Positions 27,268 through 35,998 of a stretch of DNA of 64,000 bases are shown here, piece after piece. Every line of letters begins with the position of its first letter. Positions within the stretch are counted from its first letter, which is position 1. The stretch is from Gammaproteobacteria bacterium. Its GTDB lineage: Bacteria > Pseudomonadota > Gammaproteobacteria > Pseudomonadales > Azotimanducaceae. The notes beneath the pieces were generated by a model. The model was not told where the DNA came from and did not search any database. It saw only the letters and a list, made by a program, of their open reading frames with translations. The position numbers and the translations under genes are program-made. The DNA lies in assembly GCA_030425195.1 (NCBI GenBank), contig JAUIAV010000002.1:227952-291951 (forward strand), read 5' to 3'.

Positions 27268-27732
27268 TCATCCGTCCTGCTGGTCGCTCGCTCTGGCTTT
27301 TTTCTTGATCCGTTTACCGATGACGTAGGACCTGCCCGGGTCGACGATGAAGTTTCCCCGGATGGCCGTGCGGCCGAGCAGCATGCGGAATCCCATGTTG
27401 TCACGGGAAGTGAGCGTGGCTTCTATGGGCCATTCCCGCTCTCCCAGACGGACCGGCACTTCGATCACATAGCGCTCTTCCTCGTGGCCGCCCGAGTCCC
27501 GCACCACCCGCTGATCCACGACCGGAGCGGTGCACCAGACGATCTGCTCCTGACTGCGCTGATCCGGATGGACGCCGAACCCGACCCAGAGCTCGTTGCC
27601 GCGCTGTTCGGCGACCACCTCGAAGGCGTGGATGGCCGACGTCCGGGCGCCGGTATCCACCTTCACCTTGATCCGCTCGATACCGAGGGTGGGCAGAGAT
27701 ACCCACTCCCGCCAGCCGATGGCTTCCTTCAT
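27268..27732 (-). CDS. RimK-associated retropepsin-like aspartyl protease
   Basis: 154 residues with one pepsin/retropepsin motif, VDTGARTSA (Asp26-Thr-Gly28), and a second-half LLGRTAIRGNF hydrophobic-Gly motif; a homodimer would form the active site. Family previously called ATP-dependent zinc protease, now seen as retropepsin-like. ATG 27732 overlaps the RimK stop as ATGA, so translation is coupled. The C-terminus is highly basic (IGKRIKKKARA). Confidence 0.9.
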   Translation of the reverse strand: MKEAIGWREWVSLPTLGIERIKVKVDTGARTSAIHAFEVVAEQRGNELWVGFGVHPDQRSQEQIVWCTAPVVDQRVVRDSGGHEEERYVIEVPVRLGEREWPIEATLTSRDNMGFRMLLGRTAIRGNFIVDPGRSYVIGKRIKKKARASDQQDG

Positions 27733-28928
27733 CCGCCGCCGGCCTCCGCGGCAGGTGCCAGGTCCTGAATCTTGGGCGCGCGCCGGCGACGGGTTCTGAC
27801 CGGGATCATACCGCGCATGGCCTCGAGCTTGCCGAAGCACAGAAGCTTGTCGTCTGCCTCCAGAACCCGGTCGGAGCGGGGGTTGGGGATGACCTTGTTT
27901 CCGCGGTACAGGGTGAGCACGTTGACGTCCTGTTCCTTGAGCTTCGTCTCCGTGATCGTCTGACCGACGAAGTTCGACCCTTCCGGTACATAGATCTCGT
28001 TCACGCCGTAGCCCTTGCTCACCGTCAGGCGCTGGCGGATATCGATCTCCGGGAAGTCCACCTGGGCGGCGATGTAGTCGACCACGGCCCCGGCAATGTC
28101 GAGACCCGTGCAGGTCTCGATGCCTTCGAGTCCGGGGGATGAATTCACTTCCATGATCTGAGGCCCGGAATTCGCTTCGAGCATGTCCACACCCGCTACC
28201 CTGAGACCGAGAATCTGAGCGGCCCGGACGGCCGTCTCCTCGTACGCGTCAGGCAGGTCGACGGCTTCCGCGACGCCACCGCGGTGAACGTTGCTCCGGA
28301 ACTCCTGGCCCTGGGCCACGCGGCGCATGGCGGCGACCACCCGATCGCCGACCACGAAGGCACGGATGTCCTTGCCCTTGCTCTCCGCCACGAACTTCTG
28401 AATGAGCACGTTCTGCTTCTGGCTCTGGAGCAGCTCGATCATGGATTCCGCCGCCCTGACGGTTTCGGCGAGCAGCACGCCGATGCCCTGGGTGCCCTCG
28501 ATGAGCTTGATGATGACGGGCGCGCCGCCCACCCGTTCGATGGCGGGCAGCACGTCTTTCTTGTCGCTGACGAACGTGGTCGGCGGGATTCCGATGTGGT
28601 GGCGGCTGAGCACCTGCAGGCTCCTCAGCTTGTCTCTCGAGTTGGCAATGCCGTGCGCCGTGTTGGCGCAGAAGATATCCATCTCCTGGAACTGCCGCAC
28701 GACGGCGGTGCCGTAGTAGGTGATGGATGCGCCGATCCGCGGCAGAACCGCATCATAATGAGAGAGCTGCTTCTGCCGGAAATAGAGATCGGGTTCGCCG
28801 GGCCTGAGATCGATGGCGAACTTCATGGTGTTCAGCACCTTTACGTTGTGCCCCCGCTGCAGCGCGGCTTCCTTGAGGCGTCGTGTGCTGTACGCTTTCG
28901 GGGAGCGGGAGAGGATGGCGAGTTTCAC
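27729..28928 (-). CDS. rimK: RimK-family ATP-grasp ligase with C-terminal RCK_C domain
   Basis: 399 residues from GTG 28928, which has AGGAG 7 bases upstream (the in-frame reading to 28958 lacks a site). Residues 1-290 are the RimK/ATP-grasp amino-acid ligase: HGIANSRDKL, VIIKLIEGTQGIGV, and metal ligands in GVDMLEAN and IMEVNSSPGLEGIE. RimK adds glutamates to the C-terminus of ribosomal protein S6. Residues about 300-376 form a TrkA-C/RCK_C-like domain (EIYVPEGSNFVGQTI ... VIPNPRSDRVLEADDKLLCFG), normally a ligand-binding domain of K+ transport regulators. This extends the usual 300-residue enzyme. First gene of the three-gene operon. Confidence 0.92.
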   Translation of the reverse strand: MKLAILSRSPKAYSTRRLKEAALQRGHNVKVLNTMKFAIDLRPGEPDLYFRQKQLSHYDAVLPRIGASITYYGTAVVRQFQEMDIFCANTAHGIANSRDKLRSLQVLSRHHIGIPPTTFVSDKKDVLPAIERVGGAPVIIKLIEGTQGIGVLLAETVRAAESMIELLQSQKQNVLIQKFVAESKGKDIRAFVVGDRVVAAMRRVAQGQEFRSNVHRGGVAEAVDLPDAYEETAVRAAQILGLRVAGVDMLEANSGPQIMEVNSSPGLEGIETCTGLDIAGAVVDYIAAQVDFPEIDIRQRLTVSKGYGVNEIYVPEGSNFVGQTITETKLKEQDVNVLTLYRGNKVIPNPRSDRVLEADDKLLCFGKLEAMRGMIPVRTRRRRAPKIQDLAPAAEAGGG

Positions 28929-29041
28929 GGGTATCTCCTGTTGGTGAGGCCTGGCCAACGGATTCTAAGCCGAAACGGACCAGGCATGTCGACGGACGGC
29001 GGAGTGCAACGCATACTCGAGCCGGCAGAGGGTTTCAGGGG

Positions 29042-30748
29042 ATGAGAATGGGGATCGGAAAGCGCGGGAGACCGGGTGCAAACGGCGTCAATCGGAGATC
29101 GCTTCTCCGCGGCACTGCAGCCGGGGCGGCAATGCTCGCTTCGGGACCCGCCGCGGCGCTGGCCACCGGCAGGGCGGATCTGATCGTTTCCGGTGCCACC
29201 TTCCACACCATCGACCCGGCCTATTCCGGGGTGGAGGCCATGGCCGTGCGGGACGGGCGGATCCTGGCAGTCGGGCGCGCCGTCGAGGTCGAGGCCCTGG
29301 CTGGACCGGCCACGAAACGGATCGACGGCCGGGGCCTCACGGTCACGCCCGGATTCATCGACGCGCACAGTCATCCGCTGCTGTTCAACGAGGCGGTCAG
29401 CGTCGATGTGAACGTGCGCACCATCACCGAGGTGCAGACGCTGCTCGCCGGACAGGCGGATCGCACACCGCCCGGACGCTGGGTGCAGGCCCACATGTAC
29501 GACGACACCAAGTTCGAGGAAGGTCGACCGCTGAACCGGGACGACATCGACCTGGTGGTGCAGTCGCATCCGGTGATGGTCCGGCATCGAGGCGGCCATA
29601 CGGGGGTAGTGAACTCGCGGGCACTCGAGCTCGCAGGGGTTACCGACAGCACGCCTGATCCCGAAGGCGGCCGCTTCTTCAGGGAAAACGGTCGGCTCAC
29701 CGGCAAGGTGGCGGAGCACGCCATGGACGTTTTTCAGGCGGTGGGCGAGTGGCCGGCCGTCGACCGGGAAACCAACCGTCGCGGCGCCGCCCTGATGTCC
29801 AGGCGGATGGCGGCGACCGGCCTCACCAGCACGACGGACGCGTTCGGCCGCGACGACACCTGGATCGCCTACGTGGATGCGCTTGCCCGGGATGAGCTGC
29901 ATTTCCGGCTTGCGTTCATGCCCGGCGGCAATGCGCCCATCTACCGGACGATGAAGGGAATGGGTATCCGCTCCGGTTTCGGCAACGACATGCTCAGGGT
30001 CGGTGCGGTGAAGTACGCGGCGGACGGCAGCGCTTCCGAGCGGACCATGCGCATGAGCACACCCTACGAGGGTACCGACGACTACGGCATTCTCACCATG
30101 AGCCAGGCCGAAATCGACGAAGCGGTGGAGGATGCGGTTGCCAACGGGTTCCGTATCGGGATCCACGCCAACGGGGACGTCACCATCGCCATGGTGCTCG
30201 ATGCCTATGAACGGGTGCTCGAACGCTGGGAGGGGCCGAATCCTCGCTTCCGGATCGAACACTGTTCCCTGGTGAACGACGATCTGCTCAGCCGGATCAA
30301 GGCGGCGGGCGTGGTGCCCACACCCTTCTACACCTACGCTCATTACCACGGCAACAAGTGGCCCGACTACGGTCCCGAGCGCATGAACCACATGTTCGCG
30401 CACCGGTCGTTTCTCGACTACGGCATCCCCGTGGCGCCGGCATCGGATTTCACCCCTGGTCCCTATGAGCCCATGATGGCTCTGCAGAGCATGGTCACCC
30501 GGAAGGACGTCAGCGGGCGCGTGTGGGGCGAAGGCCAGCGGATCAGCATCCAGGAGGCACTCCGGATCTGCACGATCAACGGTGCGTATGCCTCTTTCGA
30601 GGAGCACGAGAAGGGATCGCTGACCCCGGGCAAGCTGGCCGATTTCGTTCTGCTCGATGCGGATCCGGTGCGCCAGGATCCGGATGCGATGCAGGAGATC
30701 AACGTGGTGGCCACCTATCTCGGCGGCCGGCCGACCTTCGAAGCCTGA
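29042..30748 (+). CDS. YtcJ-like metal-dependent amidohydrolase, Tat signal
   Basis: 568 residues. Twin-arginine signal NRRSLLRG followed by an Ala-rich core (about 18-45). Amidohydrolase 3 domain with metal ligands in FIDAHSHP, a lysine-region MLRVGAVKYAADGS, IGIHANGD, RIEHCSLV and PASDF. YtcJ-like enzymes hydrolyse N-acyl or formamide bonds of diverse compounds; here action in the periplasm is inferred. ATG 29042 is preceded by GAGGG; ATG 29048 with AGGGG is almost equally good. Followed after 30 bases by an alpha/beta hydrolase on the same strand. Confidence 0.9.
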   Translation: MRMGIGKRGRPGANGVNRRSLLRGTAAGAAMLASGPAAALATGRADLIVSGATFHTIDPAYSGVEAMAVRDGRILAVGRAVEVEALAGPATKRIDGRGLTVTPGFIDAHSHPLLFNEAVSVDVNVRTITEVQTLLAGQADRTPPGRWVQAHMYDDTKFEEGRPLNRDDIDLVVQSHPVMVRHRGGHTGVVNSRALELAGVTDSTPDPEGGRFFRENGRLTGKVAEHAMDVFQAVGEWPAVDRETNRRGAALMSRRMAATGLTSTTDAFGRDDTWIAYVDALARDELHFRLAFMPGGNAPIYRTMKGMGIRSGFGNDMLRVGAVKYAADGSASERTMRMSTPYEGTDDYGILTMSQAEIDEAVEDAVANGFRIGIHANGDVTIAMVLDAYERVLERWEGPNPRFRIEHCSLVNDDLLSRIKAAGVVPTPFYTYAHYHGNKWPDYGPERMNHMFAHRSFLDYGIPVAPASDFTPGPYEPMMALQSMVTRKDVSGRVWGEGQRISIQEALRICTINGAYASFEEHEKGSLTPGKLADFVLLDADPVRQDPDAMQEINVVATYLGGRPTFEA

Positions 30749-30778
30749 GCTGACTTCAGATAATCAGAGGAGACTTTC

Positions 30779-31810
30779 ATGACCAGTATCGACACCGACC
30801 CCCGGCTCGACCCCCGCATCAGGGCAGTGATGGGTGGCATGCCGGCCATGGAGGCCCGGGATGCCGCCAGCCGGGAAGAGCTGCTCGCGGAAGCATCCAG
30901 CCCGGAGGCGGTGGCTGCCCGGGAGGGGATGGCGGCGATGATGGACGCCGTGGACAACGAAGCGGTCGCCCCCAGCGCCGGCCTCGAGATCAGCACGAAG
31001 GAATTCACCTCAGCACCCGACGGCAACCGCATCAAGGTGCAGTTCATCCGCCCGGAAAGCAGCGAGGTGCTGCCCTGCGTGTACTACATCCACGGCGGCG
31101 GCATGCAGACCATGTCCTGCTTCGACGGCATGTACCGGGCCTGGGGCAAGGTGATCGCCGCTCAGGGTGTGGCTGTGGCCATGGTGGATTTCCGCAATGC
31201 GCTGGTGGCGTCCTCGGCCCCGGAGGTGGAGCCGTTTCCTGCCGGGTTGAACGACTGCGTCTCCGGCGTGAAGTGGGTGCATGCCAATGCGGCCGAGCTC
31301 GGTATTGATCCCGCGCACATCATCGTGGCCGGGGAAAGCGGCGGCGGCAATCTGACGCTGGCGACCGGGCTCAAGCTGAAACAGGACGGCGATCAGGGTC
31401 TCATCCGTGGCCTCTACTCCCTCTGCCCCTACATTGCCGGCCACTGGCCTCAGAAACGCTTCCCGTCCTCCATCGAGAACAACGGCATCCTGCTGAATCT
31501 GCACGACAACCGGGGGCGTCTCGCGTACGGGATCGAAGCTTTCGAGGCGGAGAATCCGCTGGCCTGGCCGAGCTTCGCCTCGGAAGCAGACGTGGCCGGA
31601 CTCGTGCCCACGGTGATCAGTGTCAACGAGTGTGATCCGCTCAGGGACGAAGGCATTGAGTTCTACCGGCTGCTGCTCCGGGCGGGCGTGCCCGCCCGCT
31701 GCCGGCAGGTGATGGGCACCAGTCACGGCGTGGAGATCTTCGTGATCGCCTGCCCGGACATCAGCCGCGAAACCGCCGGCAGCATCGCCCAGTTCGCCAG
31801 GGAAGCCTGA
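30779..31810 (+). CDS. Alpha/beta hydrolase (HSL-type esterase)
   Basis: 343 residues. Oxyanion-hole motif YIHGGGM and nucleophile elbow AGESGGGN define the hormone-sensitive-lipase branch; the acid is in NECDPLRDEG and the histidine in GTSHGVEIF. Cytoplasmic esterase of unknown substrate. ATG 30779 has CAGAGGAG upstream. Probably co-transcribed with the preceding amidohydrolase, which suggests a joint ester/amide degradation role (inference). Confidence 0.93.
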   Translation: MTSIDTDPRLDPRIRAVMGGMPAMEARDAASREELLAEASSPEAVAAREGMAAMMDAVDNEAVAPSAGLEISTKEFTSAPDGNRIKVQFIRPESSEVLPCVYYIHGGGMQTMSCFDGMYRAWGKVIAAQGVAVAMVDFRNALVASSAPEVEPFPAGLNDCVSGVKWVHANAAELGIDPAHIIVAGESGGGNLTLATGLKLKQDGDQGLIRGLYSLCPYIAGHWPQKRFPSSIENNGILLNLHDNRGRLAYGIEAFEAENPLAWPSFASEADVAGLVPTVISVNECDPLRDEGIEFYRLLLRAGVPARCRQVMGTSHGVEIFVIACPDISRETAGSIAQFAREA

Positions 31811-31869
31811 CCTGTCCTGTCAGTCCGGCCGGTGGACGCGTATGCTGGCCGGACTCAACAGGAGAAATC

Positions 31870-32334
31870 ATGAAAATTGCAGAGTCCTGCGTCGTTTCCA
31901 TCCACTACACACTCACCAACAGCGAGGGAGAAACCCTGGATTCCTCCGCTGGCGGTGACCCGCTTTCCTACCTGCACGGAGCGGGCGGTCTGATTCCCGG
32001 GCTCGAACAGGAACTCTCCGGCCGCGAGCCCGGCGAACAGTTCAAGGCGACCATACAGCCGGAAGATGCCTACGGTGAGGTGAATCCTGCGCTCATACAG
32101 GAGGTGCCACTCGACGTGCTGTCGGGCATCGATAATCTGACAGTGGGGATGCAGCTGCAGTCGCAGAGCCCGGACGGCCGCACGCAGGTGCTGGTGGTCG
32201 ACGCCATCGGCGATGAAAGTGCGACTCTGAATGCGAATCACGCGCTCGCGGGCGAAGTGCTCCACTTCGACGTGGAAGTTGCGGGAGTGCGCGAGGCGAC
32301 AGAAGAAGAACTGGCGCACGGACACACACACTGA
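31870..32334 (+). CDS. slyD: FKBP-type peptidyl-prolyl isomerase SlyD
   Basis: 154 residues with the SlyD layout: FKBP halves (VVSIHYTLTNSEGETLDSS; GAGGLIPGLEQEL) flanking an IF chaperone insert (EDAYGEVNPALIQEVP ... DGRTQVLVVDAIGDE), then NANHALAGEVLHFDVEV. The His-rich tail is short (HGHTH), so metal storage is weaker than in E. coli SlyD. Folding catalyst and nickel chaperone in the cytoplasm. ATG 31870 has AGGAGAAATC upstream. Confidence 0.94.
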   Translation: MKIAESCVVSIHYTLTNSEGETLDSSAGGDPLSYLHGAGGLIPGLEQELSGREPGEQFKATIQPEDAYGEVNPALIQEVPLDVLSGIDNLTVGMQLQSQSPDGRTQVLVVDAIGDESATLNANHALAGEVLHFDVEVAGVREATEEELAHGHTH

Positions 32335-32346
32335 TCGGGAAGAACG

Positions 32347-32369
32347 ACGCGCGCGATGGTCGCGCGCGT
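32347..32369. terminator. Perfect GC hairpin between convergent slyD and 60-aa gene
   Basis: ACGCGCGCGA-TGG-TCGCGCGCGT: 10-bp perfect stem with a 3-base loop, 13 bases after the slyD stop and 6 before the stop of the opposing gene. No T-run, but its position and symmetry fit a bidirectional transcription barrier. Confidence 0.55.
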
Positions 32370-32374
32370 GAATA

Positions 32375-32557
32375 TCAGCGCTTGCGGTTCCTGCTGATGA
32401 CGATGTGCTTGCTGCGGCCCAGGTTGTCCTGACCGCTCACACCCGTGGGAACCTGCTCGATCTTTTTGCCCGAGTCCAGGAATGCCTGGACATCGTCAGC
32501 GAGCGCCCTGCGGCGCTCGTGACTCGAAAGCTCGTTCTGGCTGGTTTTGCCTGCCAT
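32375..32557 (-). CDS. Small conserved hypothetical protein
   Basis: 60 residues, MAGKTSQNELSSHERRRA..., strongly basic at the C-terminus (RSKHIVISRNRKR). A short protein of this type (SHERRRALADDVQAFLDSGKKIEQVP) recurs beside small RNA-binding proteins in Gammaproteobacteria. Nucleic-acid contact is inferred only from charge. It follows the RRM gene by 13 bases and is likely translated from the same mRNA. Confidence 0.75.
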   Translation of the reverse strand: MAGKTSQNELSSHERRRALADDVQAFLDSGKKIEQVPTGVSGQDNLGRSKHIVISRNRKR

Positions 32558-32570
32558 GGAGAATGACCGC

Positions 32571-32843
32571 TCAGTAGCGGCCGCCTCCACCACCGCCACC
32601 GCCGCGGGGACGCTGTTCGTTGGCTTCGTTGACTCTGAGAGCCCGTCCGCCCATGTCCTTTCCGTTCAGCTCTTCCATGGCGCGCTGACCATCTGCCATT
32701 TCCACGAACCCGAAACCGCGGGAGCGGCCGGTTTCACGGTCGGTGATCACACGGGCGGAGTCCACCGGTCCGATCGCTGCGAAGAGTTCCTCGAGCTCGG
32801 CATCGGTCGTGCTCCAGGGAAGATTTCCTACATACAGTTTCAT
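32571..32843 (-). CDS. RRM-domain RNA-binding protein
   Basis: 90 residues: one RNA-recognition motif with RNP2 LYVGNLPW (3-10) and RNP1 RSRGFGFVEM, then a Gly-rich tail ending GGGGRY. Members are often cold-induced RNA chaperones. ATG 32843 has only a weak GGAT-type site, and a long leader (see 32844-33307) may regulate it. Cytoplasmic. Confidence 0.94.
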   Translation of the reverse strand: MKLYVGNLPWSTTDAELEELFAAIGPVDSARVITDRETGRSRGFGFVEMADGQRAMEELNGKDMGGRALRVNEANEQRPRGGGGGGGGRY

Positions 32844-33307
32844 TCAAGTATCCGTTCGAGATGCCATTTCGGCAGTGTGCTGCTGAGTCCCGTAACTCCG
32901 CAACACGGTTAAATTGGTTTAGAAGCGAGCCGACGACTGACGGAAAACACTGGAGAGCATGGACCGGGAAGTGATCGGGACGGGCGTTTCTATGTCGCTA
33001 GTATATAGGAATGAGATTGCCCGGCTAGTCCCAGTTCCAGCGGCTGTTCCTGTGATCGGACACGGAAAAACCATGGAATCGTCAGTACGCGTCCACCCGT
33101 CACCCGTCGGAAAACTCGAACGATGGACAAGAAATAATGTGTTTTTGACTGCGGGTTGCAGCCGGCAGTATGGCGTCCGTTGCATCAACGGAGAAGCAGG
33201 ACGGTGAACGATCTGCTCAGGACGATTGGCGGAGGCGGGCTCATCAATGGACTTCCAGGCGTCCGAGCGGACGGCTGCCTGACAGTGTCCAGCCGGGGAA
33301 GCCCAGG
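32844..33307. other. 464-base non-coding stretch between divergent genes
   Basis: Separates the RRM gene (minus) from the PsiE-like gene (plus). It is more AT-rich than its surroundings (for example GTTAAATTGGTTTAGAAG near 32908 and GAAATAATGTGTTTTTGAC near 33132). Small ORFs inside, such as 32959-33207, lack good ribosome sites. It should hold both promoters and perhaps a structured leader for the RRM gene. I identify no specific element. Confidence 0.6.
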
Positions 33308-33811
33308 GTGAACACCGACCCGCCCATCCACGACGAGCTGTCCATCCGGCACGAAGACCGGATGGTTCGGTTTCTGCACCAGATCATCCGGGTCTGCATC
33401 CGGGTTCTGGCGCTGCTGATGGTCGTCGTCATCATCTGGGGCATCGCCGACGTTGTCTATGTGATCTGGGAAAAGCTCTGGGAGGCGCCCCGGTTCCTGA
33501 TGACGGTGAGTGACATCTTTCAGCTCTTCGGCGCGTTTCTCGTCGTGCTGATAGCCATCGAAATCTTCGTCAACATACGGATGTACCTGGGATCGGACGT
33601 GCTGCCCGTCAAGCTCGTGATCGCGACCGCGCTGATGGCCATCGCGAGAAAAGTGATCGTGCTGGATTTCGAGCAGACCGACGCCAACTACATTCTCGCC
33701 ATCGCCGGGGTGGTGGCCGCTCTGGGCATCACACACTGGCTGCTTTCCCGGGAAAACGTCAGAGACACCGAATCGAATCCTCTGCGCGCCGGTGCGGGTG
33801 GCGGGTTATGA
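33308..33811 (+). CDS. PsiE-like phosphate-starvation membrane protein
   Basis: 167 residues from GTG 33308 (GGGGAAG upstream). Four predicted membrane helices: IRVLALLMVVVIIWGIADVV, IFQLFGAFLVVLIAIEIFV, LVIATALMAIARKVIVLDF and YILAIAGVVAALGITHWLL. The order and the LLMVVVIIW / FGAFLVVLIAIEIF pattern match the PsiE family, induced by phosphate starvation in E. coli; molecular role unknown. 3' end overlaps the convergent methyltransferase by 6 bases. Confidence 0.85.
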   Translation: MNTDPPIHDELSIRHEDRMVRFLHQIIRVCIRVLALLMVVVIIWGIADVVYVIWEKLWEAPRFLMTVSDIFQLFGAFLVVLIAIEIFVNIRMYLGSDVLPVKLVIATALMAIARKVIVLDFEQTDANYILAIAGVVAALGITHWLLSRENVRDTESNPLRAGAGGGL

Positions 33812-34447
33812 GGGTGCTGCCTTTCGCCCGATCACCAGCCACAGCGGGTCAGCGCCGGGCGGAGAGCGGTCCTCGAAAGCGACTTCCCCGAATCCGGCCT
33901 GATCCAGGTAGTACCCGACCAGCTGGATCCGCTCCTGTGGCGGGAGCTGCTGAAAAGCGGCGATGGCCTTGGTCGGGAAGAGTCGGTGGGACATGGCGAT
34001 GCAGACGGCGCCATCGTCCGCGAGCACCCGGAACACAGACGAGAACACTTCGACGGGACGGATCAGATACTGCACGGAGACCGCGATGAGCACCCGGTCG
34101 AAGGCCGCTGCTGCGTAGGGCAGTTCCGGTGCCTCATTCAGGTTCTGCACGCGGAAGGCGTCCAGGCGTCTGTTGGCGCGGAGCTCCGCGGCATTCATGC
34201 CGAGCCCCTCGACCCTGCTGTACCTGGCTTCCTCAGGCAGATGGGAGATCCACGAGGACATCAGGTCGAGCACCCGAGCACCCGATGGTATGAAGCTCCG
34301 GTAGAAGTCCGTGAGTGCGTCGATGGTGACCTGATCGATGTGCGCAACGAATCTCGGCTCATCGTAGAAGCGCTCGTCGGGTGTCTCGTCCGGCCGGTGG
34401 AAATACTCTGCCGGGATCCCGCCCTGCGGGTCTTCCTCACCCGCCAT
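33806..34447 (-). CDS. SAM-dependent methyltransferase (class I)
   Basis: 213 residues. Motif I region is VLDLMSSWISHLP, an atypical form lacking the usual GxGxG; then LNEAPELPYAAAAFDRVLIAVSVQYLIRP and LADDGAVCIAMSHRLFPTKA. Found widely as a small methyltransferase of unknown substrate. ATG 34447 shares one base with the upstream stop (TGATG), so coupled to the membrane protein gene. Confidence 0.85.
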   Translation of the reverse strand: MAGEEDPQGGIPAEYFHRPDETPDERFYDEPRFVAHIDQVTIDALTDFYRSFIPSGARVLDLMSSWISHLPEEARYSRVEGLGMNAAELRANRRLDAFRVQNLNEAPELPYAAAAFDRVLIAVSVQYLIRPVEVFSSVFRVLADDGAVCIAMSHRLFPTKAIAAFQQLPPQERIQLVGYYLDQAGFGEVAFEDRSPPGADPLWLVIGRKAAPS

Positions 34448-34722
34448 CAGGCGGCACGCCCTTCGTGAGCGCCGCGTCTGCGCTCCAGACGCCAGCGCAC
34501 CAGGCCGTACAGGCTGATCAGAAACCAGGCGATTTCGATCATAAAGGAGGACAGATTGAAGTCGTAGAGAAGCGACACGATGATCAGCAGGGCCGCCAGG
34601 GCGTTGCAGCCGGAGTAAGCCGGCCGACGCATGTCGAGGCGGCCCATCTGCACCAGCAGATAGGTTCCCAGCACTCCGATGACGCCCAGATTGCCGACCA
34701 GGTCGTGCCACTCGTAAGACAT
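34447..34722 (-). CDS. Small CBU_0592-like membrane protein
   Basis: 91 residues, three predicted membrane helices (LGVIGVLGTYLLVQM, CNALAALLIIVSLLY, MIEIAWFLISLYGLV) and a basic C-terminus (RRRGAHEGRAA). Conserved inner-membrane protein of unknown function. First gene of a two-gene unit with the methyltransferase. Confidence 0.82.
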   Translation of the reverse strand: MSYEWHDLVGNLGVIGVLGTYLLVQMGRLDMRRPAYSGCNALAALLIIVSLLYDFNLSSFMIEIAWFLISLYGLVRWRLERRRGAHEGRAA

Positions 34723-34811
34723 GCGAGCCTTTCCATCCGTTCACGGGAAGCCGGCAGGCTATCCGCCGCCGGGGGACAGGTCTACCATGTTGGTTTTCCC
34801 TGGAGGAGATC

Positions 34812-35207
34812 ATGGAGAAGAAGGCACTCAATCCGACCGACTGGCTGCTGGGCTTCGGTGTCAATCACGGCATCGAAGTGAAAGGCGGTGAGCGCGTGGT
34901 CTATCTCTCCGGACAGACGGCGACGGGTGCAGACGGAGCGCCGCAGCATCCGGGCGACATCGTTGCGCAGGCCCGCCTGGCCTGGGCGAACATCCGGGAC
35001 GCGCTGGCGCTTGCGGACATGGATCCCACGAACATCGTGCGGATGAACATGTACACCACGGACGTGCCCGCGTTCATGGAAGCAGCGGCGGATCTCACAG
35101 CCATCTGGGCAGGAGACGGCTGCCAGCCGGTCAGCACGCTGCTCGGAGTCTCCGCGCTCTTTCATCCGGACATACTGCTGGAGCTGGAGGTGACGGCGGT
35201 TGCCTGA
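34812..35207 (+). CDS. RidA-family protein
   Basis: 131 residues of the YjgF/RidA fold (LSGQTATGADG ... QARLAWANIRDALALADMDPTNIVRMNMYTTD ... LLGVSALFHPDILLELEVTAVA). RidA hydrolyses reactive enamine/imine intermediates. The canonical substrate-binding arginine near the C-terminus is not obvious (ALFHPDILLE), so this may be a divergent paralogue. ATG 34812 has TGGAGGAGATC upstream. Confidence 0.92.
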   Translation: MEKKALNPTDWLLGFGVNHGIEVKGGERVVYLSGQTATGADGAPQHPGDIVAQARLAWANIRDALALADMDPTNIVRMNMYTTDVPAFMEAAADLTAIWAGDGCQPVSTLLGVSALFHPDILLELEVTAVA

Positions 35208-35251
35208 GGCCGGGATTCATCGATCAGAGCGGTTGTGATAAAAGTCTGTGC

Positions 35252-35725
35252 ATGACGGATCTCACCGACGACGTCCTCACCTCCCTGCGCCGGATCATCA
35301 GAGCGAATGATCTGCATTCCCGGAAACTGGGCAAGGAGACGGGTCTGACTACCCCGCAGCTGGTGGTGATGCGTTCCATCGAGCAGTCAGATCATCCCAC
35401 CGTGTCAGAGGTCAGCCGCGAAGTGAGCCTCAGCCAGGCGACGGTGACCAACATCCTCAATCGCCTCGAGGGCCAGAAGCTCATCCGGCGTCAGCGCAGC
35501 AAGGAAGACAAGCGGCGGGTGAAGCTGGAGGTGACTGCTGCGGGGCGAAAGCTTCTTGCCGGGGCCCCGGCGCCGCTCCAGGAAGGATTCGTGGATCGGT
35601 TCAATCAGCTGGCGGACTGGGAGCAGTACCTGATCGTGTCTTCTCTGGCCCGGATTGCCGCGATGATGGATGCGGAAGACCTGGATGCCGCTCCGCTGCT
35701 CGCACCCGGCGAGGAAGTGCACTAG
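35252..35725 (+). CDS. MarR-family transcriptional regulator
   Basis: 157 residues, winged helix: SEVSREVSLSQATVTNILNRLEGQKLIRRQRSKEDKRRVKLEVTAAG is recognition helix plus wing. Binds DNA as a dimer, usually released by small ligands. It is 44 bases after ridA and upstream of the receptor gene at 35999; an inverted repeat at 35771-35792 in the intervening region is a candidate site. Confidence 0.93.
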   Translation: MTDLTDDVLTSLRRIIRANDLHSRKLGKETGLTTPQLVVMRSIEQSDHPTVSEVSREVSLSQATVTNILNRLEGQKLIRRQRSKEDKRRVKLEVTAAGRKLLAGAPAPLQEGFVDRFNQLADWEQYLIVSSLARIAAMMDAEDLDAAPLLAPGEEVH

Positions 35726-35886
35726 ATCCGCGGCGCCTCTCCAGGCCCTAAGCCGAAGGGGATCTTTCGACGCTAACGAAAATCGATTAGCGGACGAATA
35801 AAAATCTCATGTCCGTTCCATGTCATCCGGCCGACTAACGCGGTTGTTGAGTAGATTTCCCGCGTTTTCCAACACAATGCGGTTTT

Positions 35887-35916
35887 TTGATCGGCTGTAT
35901 CCTTTAGTGTTCTAAT
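35887..35916 (+). promoter_or_regulatory. Predicted sigma-70 promoter of the TonB-dependent receptor
   Basis: TTGATC (35887-35892), an 18-base spacer and TCTAAT (35911-35916), inside an AT-rich stretch. It supports the GTG start at 35999, because the alternative ATG at 35915 lies in the -10 region. Predicted by eye only. Confidence 0.45.
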
Positions 35917-35998
35917 GATAAATGGTTGTGTCCGCCATGGACGCGTACGTACAGGCGCCACTCGAGTGCCGATAAGAACAGTGAGGGTGGAGAGATCA

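Noticed and set aside
28925..30607. 560-codon minus-strand ORF opposite the amidohydrolase
   Set aside because: Antisense shadow caused by high GC; His/Arg/Gly-rich translation without domains, while the plus strand encodes clear YtcJ motifs.
32959..33207. 82-codon ORF in the long non-coding stretch
   Set aside because: No ribosome site, no recognisable motif, atypical composition; more likely leader or promoter sequence.
35915..35998. ATG 35915 as start of the TonB-dependent receptor
   Set aside because: It coincides with the predicted -10 region, adds a non-signal Arg-rich extension, and GTG 35999 has a better ribosome site and signal peptide.
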